The notes: generated from the sequence alone by a model not told the origin. A stretch of DNA of 58,164 bases from CAJAQL01 sp964442965 (GCA_964442965.1 CAYUBE010000003.1:1-58164), one strand, 5' to 3'; shown: positions 9,012 to 18,778, counted from the first letter of the stretch. Made by a program: numbers and translations.

Positions 9012-9767
9012 TTATTTCCTAAATATTCTTTCTAGTTCTTCCGGAATTTCGGCTTCAAATCGCAAGCGGCGGCCGGAGCTGTCGGAAAATTCGATGGATG
9101 CGGCATGGAGCATGAGGCGATCCGCCCATGGTGGTTGCTTTTTCGGGCCGTAGAGCGGATCGCCCACGATCGGATGGCCGATGCTCGTGAGATGCACGCG
9201 GATCTGGTGCGTGCGGCCAGTCAAAGGATGAACTTCAAGCAATGAATAAGATGGCGATTTTTCGCTAATCCCTAATCGCAAATCGCTAATCGCTAAAATC
9301 TTATATTCCGTCACTGCCGATTTTGCCATTTTCTTGGATTCAACACTACGCTTCGTCGTACCGGTCCGAATGCCGATGGGCTTATCGATAATACCCTGTT
9401 TCTTTTTTGGCACGCCGGAAACGACCGCAATGTAAGTTTTTTTGATATCGCGTCCCTGAAAAAGCGATTTCAGATAGTCGAATGATTTTTGATTCCGCGC
9501 GACGACCATTACACCTGACGTATCTTTATCGAGCCGATGGACAATGCCAGGGCGTATATTCGGCTCATCGCCAACCGTTTTTATCTCGGGATATTTTTTG
9601 AGCAAAATATCCACGAGCGTCGGTTCAGTTAAACGTGGATTGAGCTTTTTGCCATTTGCCATTTGCCATTTGCCATGCACGCCATGCACGCCATGCACCA
9701 TCATCCCCGCTGGTTTGTTAGCCACGATGATGTCCCCATTTTCGTAAATAATTTGAATATCTTTCAT
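9012..9767 (-). CDS. RluA-family RNA pseudouridine synthase
   Basis: The 251-residue enzyme has the catalytic HRLDKDTSGVMVVA segment (Asp nucleophile) and the GRTHQIRVHLTSIGHPIVGD motif of RluA/RluD-type synthases, which isomerise uridines in rRNA or tRNA. There is no S4 domain. The start at 9767 overlaps the preceding stop as ATGA, which decides the start and implies translational coupling with the upstream membrane protein. Between the N-terminal strand and the catalytic motif sits an in-frame tandem-repeat peptide (VHGVHGVHGKWQMANGK). Confidence 0.92.
   Translation of the reverse strand: MKDIQIIYENGDIIVANKPAGMMVHGVHGVHGKWQMANGKKLNPRLTEPTLVDILLKKYPEIKTVGDEPNIRPGIVHRLDKDTSGVMVVARNQKSFDYLKSLFQGRDIKKTYIAVVSGVPKKKQGIIDKPIGIRTGTTKRSVESKKMAKSAVTEYKILAISDLRLGISEKSPSYSLLEVHPLTGRTHQIRVHLTSIGHPIVGDPLYGPKKQPPWADRLMLHAASIEFSDSSGRRLRFEAEIPEELERIFRK
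9651..9698. repeat. Two adjacent microsatellites inside the pseudouridine synthase gene
   Basis: Three 7-bp GCCATTT units (9651-9671) run directly into three 9-bp GCCATGCAC units (9672-9698). The 9-bp block encodes VHG three times in frame; three 7-bp units make 21 bp and also keep frame. Confidence 0.85.
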
Positions 9768-10084
9768 AACGTAAGGTTTCCCCCCGTCGCCGCGATACCG
9801 ACCAGATGAAAGAAAAACGTAAGCGAGAGATAAAGCCCGAGTAGGACCCATGCTCCGTCAACAAGTGAAATCGGAAAAGATTTTTTGAACAGGCGATAAA
9901 TTCCCATAAGGATTCCGAAAACCAACACAAAAATCACCGCGTAGGGAATAGCAAGGAGATACCAGGGTCCCCAAAGGATCAATGGTAAGACAAATCCACT
10001 TCCACCCATAACTACGGTCGGCAACCAGGAAATTGCCGCACCGAGCACAAGGCCCAAGAGAAGTGAAAAAAAGTGATGTCTCAT
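9764..10084 (-). CDS. Small membrane protein of unknown function
   Basis: 106 residues with about three membrane helices (FFSLLLGLVLGAAISWLP, PWYLLAIPYAVIFVLVFG, GAWVLLGLYLSLTFFFHLVG). I do not recognise the family. It overlaps the following pseudouridine synthase by 4 nt. TATAAG lies 6 nt before the ATG. Confidence 0.7.
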   Translation of the reverse strand: MRHHFFSLLLGLVLGAAISWLPTVVMGGSGFVLPLILWGPWYLLAIPYAVIFVLVFGILMGIYRLFKKSFPISLVDGAWVLLGLYLSLTFFFHLVGIAATGGNLTL

Positions 10085-10121
10085 GGATAGCTTATATGTT
10101 ATGCGAAAAATCTATGGAAAT

Positions 10122-10250
10122 TGATTCAAGATTTAGAATCTAAGAATCAAGAAAGGATGATTTCCGAATCCTAAATCATGGTTCCTGAATCTTCTCCATG
10201 AGATTCCTCACGCAGCTCCCGCCTTTGCTAAGGCTGCGGCAGGCAGGCGA
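10122..10250. repeat. Intergenic repeat block: GATTC words plus a palindromic element
   Basis: 10122-10195 is built of GATTC/GAATC words as near mreC. 10219-10250 is a palindromic element (CGCCTTTGCTAAGGCT, then CGGCAGGCAGGCG) of the same family as an element inside the oxidoreductase gene at 53761. No gene is seen here. Confidence 0.7.
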
Positions 10251-10260
10251 AATGACCATT

Positions 10261-13200
10261 TTATTGTATCACGACTGTCAACGCTGGCGGCACATTCGAT
10301 TCTCGTGAACCAAAATCAATGACGCCCGAAGCACACTCGTCGGCCTTTTGCAAAATCCAACCGTCATTTTCACCGTCGGCCAGAAAATTTTCAATATCGC
10401 TTGTTACGTCAAACGATACAGTACTCGTCGTGTCATTTGAAATGACTATCGTCGCACTCGGCTCAGCGCTCCATGGCGGACCGCTCGTTGAGTTTTCCGT
10501 ATTCCATGTGGCGCCATTTTCGATCCATGGCGCCGTCATTCGATGGAGCGCGAGCAGTTCCGATGTTGCCCAGTTTTCCCAATTCTTTGCGACGGTGAAC
10601 GTAAGCTGTGCGGAAATAATCGTGCCCGAACCGACCGCACTCGAAATTGCCGACTGATCGAATTTCACGAGGGTGCGATTTTTTCCGCGCGCCCGAAGAC
10701 GGAGAATTTGGCCACTGCCGTGATTTGCGTCAGGAACACTGGCGTCTATGTACGTATCCGCGATCGGCGAGAAAGATATTTCACGCGGCGACCGCACGGA
10801 TACGGTAAAATCAATCTCTTTCACGGCAGGGTTTCCGGCATTATCCATCGCTTCAACACGGAAAATATTTTCCCCCGCCTGCGCAAAAGTCACGGTATCG
10901 CCGTTCGCAATCGGCACGCCATCGAGCGTCGCACGAAGTGATGCGACGCCAGAATCGGTGTCCGTCGCGGAAAAGAAAACGGTGCTCGTGCTCCCCTGCG
11001 CGACAGATGCGGGAATTCCGGAAACCGTCATTTCAGGCGGCGTTACGTCGCTTGATGACGCCTCAATGATCGGTGCGACAGAAAGCGTCGTGGTCGCGTT
11101 TTGACCGCCATCAGACGAACTTGCGTTCCCGCTTTCCGTCACCGTTAAATTTCCCGCCGAATCGAAGCCGGAAAAATCAAGCTGCGCTGTTGTCGTGCCA
11201 ACATTCGTTCCTGACGCCGTAGCCGCAGTTGATGAAACCACATACGTCGCCGACTGTGTTGCCGAACCGCCATCATATCCCTGTGCTTGCACCACAAGAT
11301 TATCCGACGACGAACTCTCCGCAATCAGATGATAATCCCCGCCCGCTGGCACCGTGATAAAATAATTATCGCCGATTGCTTCGTAGGTGCTGTCCGGAAT
11401 GCCGAGATTTATCGCACCAGAAGCATCGGGCCCCGTAGATAAACCTTCGCTATTCTGAACGGTAAATCCATTCACGTCGTGGGCACTGAATTCAACTGTC
11501 GTCTCATCCTGCGCGGAACCGCCGCTCCCGGTGTTCGGAAAACAGGAATCGAGTGATGTTGAAAAGCCGCCTGGCAATGTCAGTGAATTTATCGTGCCAT
11601 CGAGGATCGCCGTGATAAGTGAGATGGCCCGCCCATCGGTTACTAAGCTAACATGCGAAATGCCAGTCGCGGCGCCGGAAATAAAGTAATTACGAGAACC
11701 GTTCGCGCGATCCATCGCGCTCGCGAGCGGAACCACACCGTCCCCGTCGCTGCGCACGAGGTCCACCACGCCACTGTCATAGAGGCGATATCCGGTAACC
11801 GTCGGCTCCGCGCATCCCATAATATTATAGACATTAGACGCATTGGTCGGCGCGTTATCGAGGCCTCCGTGCAGCACGTCGGATGCGGAGAGCAGGCTGG
11901 CGTTCCGGCTATCCGACGGGTCCGCGAGCATTAGCCGGTTCGTCGCATCAAAATCAAGGAACGTACTTTCTCCATTTCTAAAATCCTGCACATAACCGCC
12001 GCCGTCCGCCATATAGGCGCGCGACGGCAGGAGATCGTAAATCGATGGCATATTCTGCACGATCTTTTTCACCTCGTTATGATTCAAAATATCCAAATTC
12101 ACGACCGGAATTTGAAAACCGAGATTGTCGCCGTAGTTTAAATATTTGAACGCCTCGGGCGATCCAAGCTGGGGCGCACCGAGGAGCACCAGTTTGTCGA
12201 CGAATGACGTATCTGAAATTCCCGCAAGATAATCCTTCACGATGAGGCCGCCCATGCTGTGCGCGACGATCGATATTTTCCCGTCGGGCGATGCCGCGCG
12301 CGCGGCAGCAACCGTGTTCGCGAGCGCCGCGGCGGCGTTCCGCACCCCGAGCCGCCAATCATAAGGAAATACAAAGAGCGTCGTGCCGGAATGATAACCA
12401 TCATTTTCTAAATCCTGCAGAAGTTTGCCATAAAACGATGCTGAAATGCCAAGTACCGATTCTTGATCGATGATTGAACTGGCCGCCATCATTTTCCCGG
12501 GAATTTGCGACCCGTCCGGCGCGAGCGCAAGATCGTCCAGATAATCGTCACTTGGCGAGAGCAACATGTCGTCAACGTCCGGCCAAATCTCTTTTCCATC
12601 CGAAACGCGCGTGAGACGGGAACCGATAATGCCCGGGATGAGAATGACTGGTTCCTTCGGTGCCTGGACCGTGAAGTCGGCGATCGGGCCGCCGGAGGAA
12701 AAATAATTCCACGGCGACGATTCCGACGTGTCCGCATCGACCGCTCGGGCCGCCCAATGATAACCGCCATCCGCAAGATTCGAAATAACCAACGAGATCA
12801 TTGTTGAAGAAACAACTGCCGTACTTGATGCGGTCGGAATGCCGGTGAACGATTTTCCCGTCGGCTCGACCTCGACCTGCAAGATGAGCGGATCATTCAC
12901 CTCCGAGATGACCGATGCGCTCAACGAGACGGAATTTCCAAAAACCGTTCCGTCATCCGGAATCGCTGCGCCGCCAACCGCCGACTGGGCGAGTGATGAA
13001 ATGCCGGGCGGATCGGCCTGCGGCCCCATTTCAAAATACGGCACAAAATCATTCGAGGTCCCCTCCAAGGAACTCCCGCCGCTCCTGCAATACGGGCCGC
13101 AGGTCCATGCCCAAGACAGATTTTGGGTTGTGTTTGAAACCGCTCCCGCTCCTAAATCATGAGGGCCGCCGCCCGGTTCTAGATAGAAAAGCTGTATATT

Positions 13201-13566
13201 CCCATCCACCGCCTGATGAGGATTTTGGAAAACATACGCCCGCGTGTTTGTGCCAAGCATCGTCGTCGTCGCAACGTTCAGAAAAATATGGTCATTACAC
13301 CAATACGGCGTGGCATTATTCTCGAGATGCGCGTCGCATTCCCAGCCGAGGTACGCCCACTCAAAATCTCCGATTGCGGCCGTTGTCGTGCCGAACTCGC
13401 TGATCGTGCCGCTCGCAATGCCGATAGCGGCGCCGTAGGCACCCCATGGCTCGGACTCCGATCCTGAAAAATCAGGCTGGCTTAAGACGTTATCGGCCTT
13501 TGCCCGCACCATAAAAACGCTTGCCGCAAGAACGGCAAGAACCGCAATGATGATTTTTATCTTCAT
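10261..13566 (-). CDS. Giant secreted LCAT-like lipase with DNRLRE domain
   Basis: 1101 residues: signal peptide (1-23), a ~280-residue N-terminal region, then an alpha/beta hydrolase of the LCAT/PGAP1 type. The hydrolase has PVILIPGIIGSRL near 305, nucleophile elbow AHSMGGL (Ser ~437), a candidate Asp in GDGVVPL near 605 and a candidate His in ISHVSLV near 637. It is followed by a beta-rich Ser/Thr-rich region, an Ig-like domain (TPPEMTVSGIPAS...) and a C-terminal DNRLRE domain from about 925 (ADTYIDASVPDANHGSG, ATWNTENSTSGPPW). It should be exported and could act on lipids or esters of a host or neighbour. TAGAAT ends 6 nt before the ATG. A structured repeat with its own terminator-like hairpin lies just upstream. 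Confidence 0.85.
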   Translation of the reverse strand: MKIKIIIAVLAVLAASVFMVRAKADNVLSQPDFSGSESEPWGAYGAAIGIASGTISEFGTTTAAIGDFEWAYLGWECDAHLENNATPYWCNDHIFLNVATTTMLGTNTRAYVFQNPHQAVDGNIQLFYLEPGGGPHDLGAGAVSNTTQNLSWAWTCGPYCRSGGSSLEGTSNDFVPYFEMGPQADPPGISSLAQSAVGGAAIPDDGTVFGNSVSLSASVISEVNDPLILQVEVEPTGKSFTGIPTASSTAVVSSTMISLVISNLADGGYHWAARAVDADTSESSPWNYFSSGGPIADFTVQAPKEPVILIPGIIGSRLTRVSDGKEIWPDVDDMLLSPSDDYLDDLALAPDGSQIPGKMMAASSIIDQESVLGISASFYGKLLQDLENDGYHSGTTLFVFPYDWRLGVRNAAAALANTVAAARAASPDGKISIVAHSMGGLIVKDYLAGISDTSFVDKLVLLGAPQLGSPEAFKYLNYGDNLGFQIPVVNLDILNHNEVKKIVQNMPSIYDLLPSRAYMADGGGYVQDFRNGESTFLDFDATNRLMLADPSDSRNASLLSASDVLHGGLDNAPTNASNVYNIMGCAEPTVTGYRLYDSGVVDLVRSDGDGVVPLASAMDRANGSRNYFISGAATGISHVSLVTDGRAISLITAILDGTINSLTLPGGFSTSLDSCFPNTGSGGSAQDETTVEFSAHDVNGFTVQNSEGLSTGPDASGAINLGIPDSTYEAIGDNYFITVPAGGDYHLIAESSSSDNLVVQAQGYDGGSATQSATYVVSSTAATASGTNVGTTTAQLDFSGFDSAGNLTVTESGNASSSDGGQNATTTLSVAPIIEASSSDVTPPEMTVSGIPASVAQGSTSTVFFSATDTDSGVASLRATLDGVPIANGDTVTFAQAGENIFRVEAMDNAGNPAVKEIDFTVSVRSPREISFSPIADTYIDASVPDANHGSGQILRLRARGKNRTLVKFDQSAISSAVGSGTIISAQLTFTVAKNWENWATSELLALHRMTAPWIENGATWNTENSTSGPPWSAEPSATIVISNDTTSTVSFDVTSDIENFLADGENDGWILQKADECASGVIDFGSRESNVPPALTVVIQ

Positions 13567-13592
13567 CGGCTTATTCTAAAAAACCGATGATT

Positions 13593-13700
13593 AAAAAATC
13601 CTTAAAGGATTTTTTCCCTTGGGGCGTTCGGCTAAAATGAACCCGCCATAGCGGGTTCATTTTACTCCTCTCTACCAAGGGTAAATTTTTCTAAAAGAAA
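13593..13700 (-). ncRNA. Structured intergenic element, copy A (ahead of the lipase gene)
   Basis: Read on the minus strand, the order is: small TTTCT/AGAAA hairpin (13687-13700); outer stem CCCTTGG (13616-13622) with CCAAGGG (13675-13681); inner 13-bp hairpin (13634-13646 with 13651-13663); then terminator-like hairpin AAATCC/GGATTT with T-run (13593-13615). The same order recurs at 18805-18904 with different stem sequences. Type is uncertain: leader RNA, attenuator or mobile hairpin repeat. Confidence 0.55.
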
Positions 13701-13746
13701 CTTTTCTGCTCGTTGCCGAAGGTAAAAAACAAAAAGATATTTCTCG

Positions 13747-14235
13747 TTAAGAAGTGTTCGGGCCGAAGGTGACGGGGTCGCCAACTTTGATGTTGTCTTT
13801 TGCCACGGTTCCGGCGTTCACCTCGAGTACTTTGTCGACACCGTCGGGCGACGTGTAGATCTTAAGCTTCCATAACGGAACCCCTGGCTCGGGTTGTGCA
13901 TCCTCGGCAAAACCGGCGATGCGATCCCCTGCAATCCAGATCATATCAATCGGAAAATTCATGTTCGGCATCCAAAAATGCTGAACGCCAGGCGTGAAGA
14001 TAAAAAACATGCCGGTTCCTTCATTTAAATTGGCACGTCCGGAAAGTCCCCGCGTCTGCTCCGCAGTCGTTGTCGCCATCTCGACAGCAAACACATTTTT
14101 ACCGATACTGATCTCTCCGGCCGGAAGCGGCGGATTCGGCGTTTTCGAAAGAACGGCATGCCAAAGCAAAAAGACGCCGACCACGATCAAAATAATGGCA
14201 AGAAAAATAAGAATGGTCATGTGAATAGGTTTCAT
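13747..14235 (-). CDS. DUF192 family membrane-anchored protein
   Basis: 162 residues: one N-terminal membrane helix (about 8-28) followed by the DUF192 fold (EMATTTAEQTRGLSGR, GMFFIFTPGVQHFWMPNMNF, IDMIWI, VLEVNAGTVAKDNIKVGD). Function in the family is unknown; members are usually exported or membrane-tethered small beta domains. TATAAT (14245-14250) lies 9 nt before the ATG and overlaps the stop of the next gene, so it has its own promoter. Confidence 0.9.
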   Translation of the reverse strand: MKPIHMTILIFLAIILIVVGVFLLWHAVLSKTPNPPLPAGEISIGKNVFAVEMATTTAEQTRGLSGRANLNEGTGMFFIFTPGVQHFWMPNMNFPIDMIWIAGDRIAGFAEDAQPEPGVPLWKLKIYTSPDGVDKVLEVNAGTVAKDNIKVGDPVTFGPNTS

Positions 14236-14245
14236 AGGTACAACA

Positions 14246-14656
14246 TTATAATTCCAGTATTCCTTTGTCCAGCAATTCCCTTACATACATATCCATATCA
14301 TCGAGATGCGCCAGCTCTTCTGCCGAGTACCATTGGTAAAGATCGTTCTCGCTCGTGTCCAAAACAATCTCCCCGCTCGCCTCTCCAATATAGGTTAGGC
14401 GGACAACATGCCGACCAGGAATACGGAGGATATCTTGCGCCGTGCGGAGACGCGGTTCTCCGGTTAAATCCATATTTGTCTCTTCTTTGATCTCCCGCTT
14501 GAGATTATCAAAAAGCGGCGTCCCGATCTCAATTCTTCCACCGACGATATCCCATCTCCCTTTTGCGTCAGGATATTTTACGAGAGATCGCCGAAGAAGA
14601 AGATATTTCCCCTCTTTATTTTTTAGCAAGATTTTTACGCCGACCTGAAGCTCCAT
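14246..14656 (-). CDS. Nudix hydrolase
   Basis: 136 residues. The Nudix helix ends in REIKEET, so the catalytic REUXEE core is intact, but the upstream Glu of the consensus is Thr and the Gly after EE is Asn. It would hydrolyse a nucleoside diphosphate derivative; the substrate is unknown. TATTAT (14663-14668) is exactly 6 nt from the ATG. Confidence 0.85.
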   Translation of the reverse strand: MELQVGVKILLKNKEGKYLLLRRSLVKYPDAKGRWDIVGGRIEIGTPLFDNLKREIKEETNMDLTGEPRLRTAQDILRIPGRHVVRLTYIGEASGEIVLDTSENDLYQWYSAEELAHLDDMDMYVRELLDKGILEL

Positions 14657-14683
14657 ATCAAGATAATATCAAAAAAACAGATA

Positions 14684-15175
14684 TTAAAGAAATTTCAATT
14701 TATACGCTGCGATGCCGAAGGCGACGGAAACGTTCAGGGATTCTTTTTTACCAAACATCGGGATTTCGATGATGACATCTGCCAATTTCAAAACATCCGA
14801 TGGAATGCCATCGACTTCAGCGCCAACGATGAGCGCGCAGCGTTGAAGTTCAATGTCCTGAAGGGTGTCGAGCTTCGGCGACATGAGAGAAATTGATTTT
14901 TTTGATTGCTCAAGCGCTAAAATTTTCCAGCCTTCTTTTTTCAGCTTTCGGATAAGCACGATAATATCTGGAACGGATTCCCATGGCACGCTTTTTTCAG
15001 CACCGAGTGCCACCTTCGCAAAATCCGGTCTGACTTTTTTAAACCGGTCGACGGGTGTTGGCGTGATACCGCAGAGATAGAGCTTCTCGAACCCCGCGCC
15101 GTCCGCGGTTCGGAAAATGGAACCTACATTGTGGACGCTCCGAATATCGTGGAGAATGCCGATCAGCTTTACCAT
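14684..15175 (-). CDS. SpoU/TrmH-family RNA 2'-O-methyltransferase
   Basis: 163 residues with the trefoil-knot methyltransferase motifs: HDIRSVHNVGSIFRTADG (motif 1), ALIVGAEVDGIP (motif 2) and IPMFGKKESLNVSVAFGIAAY (motif 3). It methylates the 2'-OH of a tRNA or rRNA nucleotide using SAM. There is no N-terminal RNA-binding domain. TAAAAT (15182-15187) lies 6 nt before the ATG. Confidence 0.9.
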   Translation of the reverse strand: MVKLIGILHDIRSVHNVGSIFRTADGAGFEKLYLCGITPTPVDRFKKVRPDFAKVALGAEKSVPWESVPDIIVLIRKLKKEGWKILALEQSKKSISLMSPKLDTLQDIELQRCALIVGAEVDGIPSDVLKLADVIIEIPMFGKKESLNVSVAFGIAAYKLKFL

Positions 15176-15210
15176 ACCATCATTTTAACACGGCATCGTA
15201 AAACCAATCC

Positions 15211-16233
15211 TCAATCAGTGCACGCCTCCACGGTATCATTCGAAGGATCATCAATAGTTGTCGTCGCTGTAATCGGCGCGGACGGAACGGAGACGGAAAC
15301 TCCGCCACCGCCGAGAGCAGGACCGGCACCACCGCCCGACGATGATCCGATCGGAACCGGGGATATTGTTTCGGTTATAGAAGTAGAAACCGAACTGGAA
15401 CTCACGGTAATTTGAAGAGAAGATATCGATGATGACGAAATCGAGGATGAAGAAACCGAAAGGTCGGAGGTCGGCGCAGTCGCCGAGGACGGCGGCGGGG
15501 AAATGATCGATAACATTTTTGGCGATCCCGAAACGACCGGCGCCGCGCTTGAGGCAACCGACACTGCGGTCACGGCAGAACTCGACGTATTCACGACGGT
15601 CACGCTATTTCCGAGCAAACTTTCCAAAATTCCCAAGAGTTCGGCCAGATTATTTTCCGTCGCGGCGAGCGCATTATCCGAGACATACCAATTCTCCGCT
15701 TTGATGTTCGTATAGCCCGATATTGGTTCCGGATCATATGCCGCAAACGTGCCATCGGCATTTTCTGTATACATCGCGAAGTGGATATGCGTTCCCGGAT
15801 GCGCCGCGCAAGCGGCACCGGCGACGAGGCCGGTATTCCCTATCTCGCCGATGATCGTCCCCTGCGGTATGAGATCGCCCTCGCTGATCGGTATGCTTCC
15901 GGGGATCATGTGGGCATAGCGCTCCGTCACATTCCGCGCGTCGCGCACCAAGACCTCCGTTCCGTAACCACCGTTGTAGCCAAATTCGCTCGCAAACGTT
16001 ACGGTTCCCGACATCGCGGCAACGGCGTATTTACCGTAGGCGTCGCAACCGTTCTCCGTGAAGTCGATTGCATAGCTGTCTTTTTTGATATGCGTCGGCG
16101 GCGTGTTGTAACCAGTCGAAACGACAAACCGTTCGCCCGCCAGGTACGGCAATTTAGCGCTCTCTGCAGCAAACGCATTCGGCGAGAACGCCGTGATAAT
16201 GAATAGGGTAACCGCGACAATATTCTTTTTCAT
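15211..16233 (-). CDS. Secreted M23-like peptidase domain protein with Ser-rich tail
   Basis: 340 residues: signal peptide (1-22), then an M23/LytM fold (HIKKDSYAIDF, VTFASEF, YAHMIPGS, GTIIGEIGNTG, HIHFAMY). His, Asp and the HxH pair are all present, so zinc-dependent peptidoglycan hydrolysis is possible. The last ~130 residues are low-complexity Ser/Thr/Ala/Pro, like a wall-spanning linker. Third gene of an overlapping operon: its ATG overlaps the preceding stop (ATGA). Confidence 0.85.
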   Translation of the reverse strand: MKKNIVAVTLFIITAFSPNAFAAESAKLPYLAGERFVVSTGYNTPPTHIKKDSYAIDFTENGCDAYGKYAVAAMSGTVTFASEFGYNGGYGTEVLVRDARNVTERYAHMIPGSIPISEGDLIPQGTIIGEIGNTGLVAGAACAAHPGTHIHFAMYTENADGTFAAYDPEPISGYTNIKAENWYVSDNALAATENNLAELLGILESLLGNSVTVVNTSSSAVTAVSVASSAAPVVSGSPKMLSIISPPPSSATAPTSDLSVSSSSISSSSISSLQITVSSSSVSTSITETISPVPIGSSSGGGAGPALGGGGVSVSVPSAPITATTTIDDPSNDTVEACTD

Positions 16234-16844
16234 TTCAGGAATTCAAAATTTTTAAGAACGATCGATAAGTTGTTTTCACAATCCGCACTGAGGGATGCAC
16301 CACCACCGCCTACTGCGATGACTGATGGCGCAAGCTCGTAAACCGTCGTCCCTGCCGCGATATACGCAAGCGTCGTGCCAACTTCATTCAAGGCGCCGTG
16401 CCAGATGATCGCCGGAGCGCCGCCTACGGTCGTGGTCGTTTGCGAAATTTCAGAAACATCCGCCGTCGGATCGCTCCGAAGATAAGCCGTAAGCCAACTT
16501 GCCAGATCTTTGTGGTCAGGATTTCTGAGCGCAGAAATTTCTATTTTGCATCGTGGCGCGGCCGTACTGGTTCCACCATAATTGGGATAAACCGTTGCGC
16601 CGCTGCCCTTGCTTTTTTCGAGATACCAATTTTGCGGGATCAGAATGGCATAGCCCGCCGTCTCATTTTTGATAAGAATATTCCCCAGCGAAACCGTGCT
16701 GGTCACAATAACATCGGATCGTGGCGCGGGAAGACTCACATTCTCCTTTCGTAAAAATCCTACAATGAAAAATATGATGGCGCATCCCGCCAGCACAATC
16801 GCGGCCCACACTGCCCAAATGGTGATTTTTTTATTCATAATCAT
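16230..16844 (-). CDS. Membrane-anchored protein of unknown function
   Basis: 204 residues with one N-terminal membrane helix (about 8-29) and a soluble extracytoplasmic domain starting GYAILIPQNWYLEKS, reminiscent of PsbP/Mog1-like folds; I cannot name a family with confidence. Two cysteines (PRCKIE, SADCENN) could form a disulfide. It overlaps its neighbours by 4 nt on both sides (ATGA), so it belongs to the lamin-tail/M23 operon. Confidence 0.7.
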   Translation of the reverse strand: MIMNKKITIWAVWAAIVLAGCAIIFFIVGFLRKENVSLPAPRSDVIVTSTVSLGNILIKNETAGYAILIPQNWYLEKSKGSGATVYPNYGGTSTAAPRCKIEISALRNPDHKDLASWLTAYLRSDPTADVSEISQTTTTVGGAPAIIWHGALNEVGTTLAYIAAGTTVYELAPSVIAVGGGGASLSADCENNLSIVLKNFEFLK

Positions 16845-18778
16845 AACGTGAAATCGTTTGCATTATTGTCGGTATCGATCACAGCGCCGTCAGCGAATTT
16901 CCGTTGGAGTACCTGATTGACTGTAGGGCTTTCGGGATACGGCAGGCCTTCGACGTATTGATTGCTTCCGGTCCCCCACGCAACCGCATCTACCTGCGCC
17001 CCGTTCCCATCGAAAAGCGCGACGCTATTGTTCGCCGCTAAGGTTTCCGTACTCGACGCATCCGCGCCGACGGACGCCGCGAAACCATTCGCACTCGACG
17101 CCCACGTGAAATATCCGCCTGGCGCTATCTCGCTCGCTTTGGGAAATTCGCGGAGCGACGAATCGGTTCCCGTGCTTGATCTCTTGCGAAGTTTCCAGTT
17201 GCTGATGTCGATAGCGGCCTGGGTGGGATTATAGATTTTCACGAAATCGTCGCCCGCCGCCGCGCCGGCGATTTGGATCGCGGCAAAAACAAGATGGTTC
17301 ACCGACGCAAGCGGTGATGGCGGCGGCGAAGGCGTTTGATTAATCATGGTTGCAGTATCGGTCGTATTTATCGCCGTGGTTGCCTCGGTGAAATCCGCAG
17401 TATCTGTTGTGTCCATCATACCGGCTATATCAGCCATATCGCTGATCGCCGCAATATTTTCGAAATTCGAATGAAAATCGGCGATCACAGAAACGGGCCC
17501 GTTCAGAACAAAGGAACATGTCGATGCTCCCGAACAGCCACCCGACCAACCGGCAAATTCGACGCCACTGCCCGGCGTTGCCGTGAGGGTTATCGTCGTT
17601 CCGGCGGTGTATTCATTGCTACACGTTGTTTTGCAAATGGCGTTGCCGGGTTTTACGGTAACTTTCCCGACACCGTCACCCGCAACGGCAATACTCACTC
17701 CATATTTTTCAGTTGAACTACTGACGATCGGCATGCCAGGAGAATTTTCCGCGCGCGGCGTCCCGCCCACCATGGCGCTCGTCTGCCAACCAAGGCCAGC
17801 CGTCCGCTCGAGCGTTTGTTTCGTCGTATTCGAACCGCCAGGCCATTTCGCCGACGCATCGAGAAAATCGGAAACGGTACACGCTGCGTCGAGCACGGCA
17901 ATTTTGTCGCCGACGTTCGACAAGATGCCGGTGTACGCTTTGTCTGTAGAAATGCCGGCCACTGCACTTCCGCCCCGCGATAAAAGATAGAGCCCATTTG
18001 CGGCGATCGTATCACCAGAACCAAACGATATTTTTATTTCCCCTCCGGAATCTAGGATCCGCCAGCCGTCGAGAGAAATCGCATCGTTAGAAATATTTTT
18101 CAGTTCGACCCACTCGCGATTTGCGGCGGTCGACGCCGTTTCGCCCGTCGAGCTGGGCGAGCCCATCCACGCGATCTCGTTTAAAATCACGCGATGCGAA
18201 ATATCTGCCGGAACAGAGCCAGGAAAAGAACAATCCGACGGCTTCGCTGCATCGATCGTATTCAATGCACCAGGCAAATTGCTTGCCGTCGCGATATTCA
18301 ACGTGTCGGACAAAGAATTTTCTGCAATAAATGATGAACTGGGCAACGCCACGCCAGGCACAGAACCCATTGCAAGCCCTGTGTCATGGTCGTTATGTTT
18401 TATTGTTTGGTTCGAGGTTATTGCTACGTTTGTCTTTGGATCCTGGGACGACGAGGTATGTCCGTTCTGTTTCTTTTCCAAAATTCCGTTTTTAGGTGAA
18501 GATGTGCCACTCGGTTCTTTATTCGCCACGTCAAGTGTATTGGATGAGGCAAGATCAATTTCAGAAGTGATGGTGCCAGTTGCGGACGGGACGAATATGT
18601 CTTCAAATGATTTCAAAACAATCGCACTGCCCTGCTCTAAAAAACCGCGAGCGTTTCCTGAAAAATAAAGATAGGTGCCTGTGCCAAAAACGGCCATCAA
18701 CATTGCCATCACCATGACGACCTTTTTCCTTGAAATTCCCTGCTTTTTTTCGTACGCCGTCTCTTTTTGATTATTCAT
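16841..18778 (-). CDS. Surface protein with two lamin-tail domains and a divergent InlB repeat
   Basis: 645 residues: an N-terminal membrane helix (about 19-38), a polar linker, and a first lamin-tail domain (VILNEIAWMGSPSS, EWVELKN, LDGWRI). A divergent InlB-B/Flg_new repeat follows (ITLTATPGSGVEFAGWSGGC), then a second lamin-tail domain (FVKIYNPTQAAIDISNWKLR). Such modules are typical of secreted adhesion or DNA-binding surface proteins. It is first in the operon with the unknown protein and the M23 protein. GATAAT lies 8 nt before the ATG, just downstream of structured element copy B. Confidence 0.85.
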   Translation of the reverse strand: MNNQKETAYEKKQGISRKKVVMVMAMLMAVFGTGTYLYFSGNARGFLEQGSAIVLKSFEDIFVPSATGTITSEIDLASSNTLDVANKEPSGTSSPKNGILEKKQNGHTSSSQDPKTNVAITSNQTIKHNDHDTGLAMGSVPGVALPSSSFIAENSLSDTLNIATASNLPGALNTIDAAKPSDCSFPGSVPADISHRVILNEIAWMGSPSSTGETASTAANREWVELKNISNDAISLDGWRILDSGGEIKISFGSGDTIAANGLYLLSRGGSAVAGISTDKAYTGILSNVGDKIAVLDAACTVSDFLDASAKWPGGSNTTKQTLERTAGLGWQTSAMVGGTPRAENSPGMPIVSSSTEKYGVSIAVAGDGVGKVTVKPGNAICKTTCSNEYTAGTTITLTATPGSGVEFAGWSGGCSGASTCSFVLNGPVSVIADFHSNFENIAAISDMADIAGMMDTTDTADFTEATTAINTTDTATMINQTPSPPPSPLASVNHLVFAAIQIAGAAAGDDFVKIYNPTQAAIDISNWKLRKRSSTGTDSSLREFPKASEIAPGGYFTWASSANGFAASVGADASSTETLAANNSVALFDGNGAQVDAVAWGTGSNQYVEGLPYPESPTVNQVLQRKFADGAVIDTDNNANDFTL

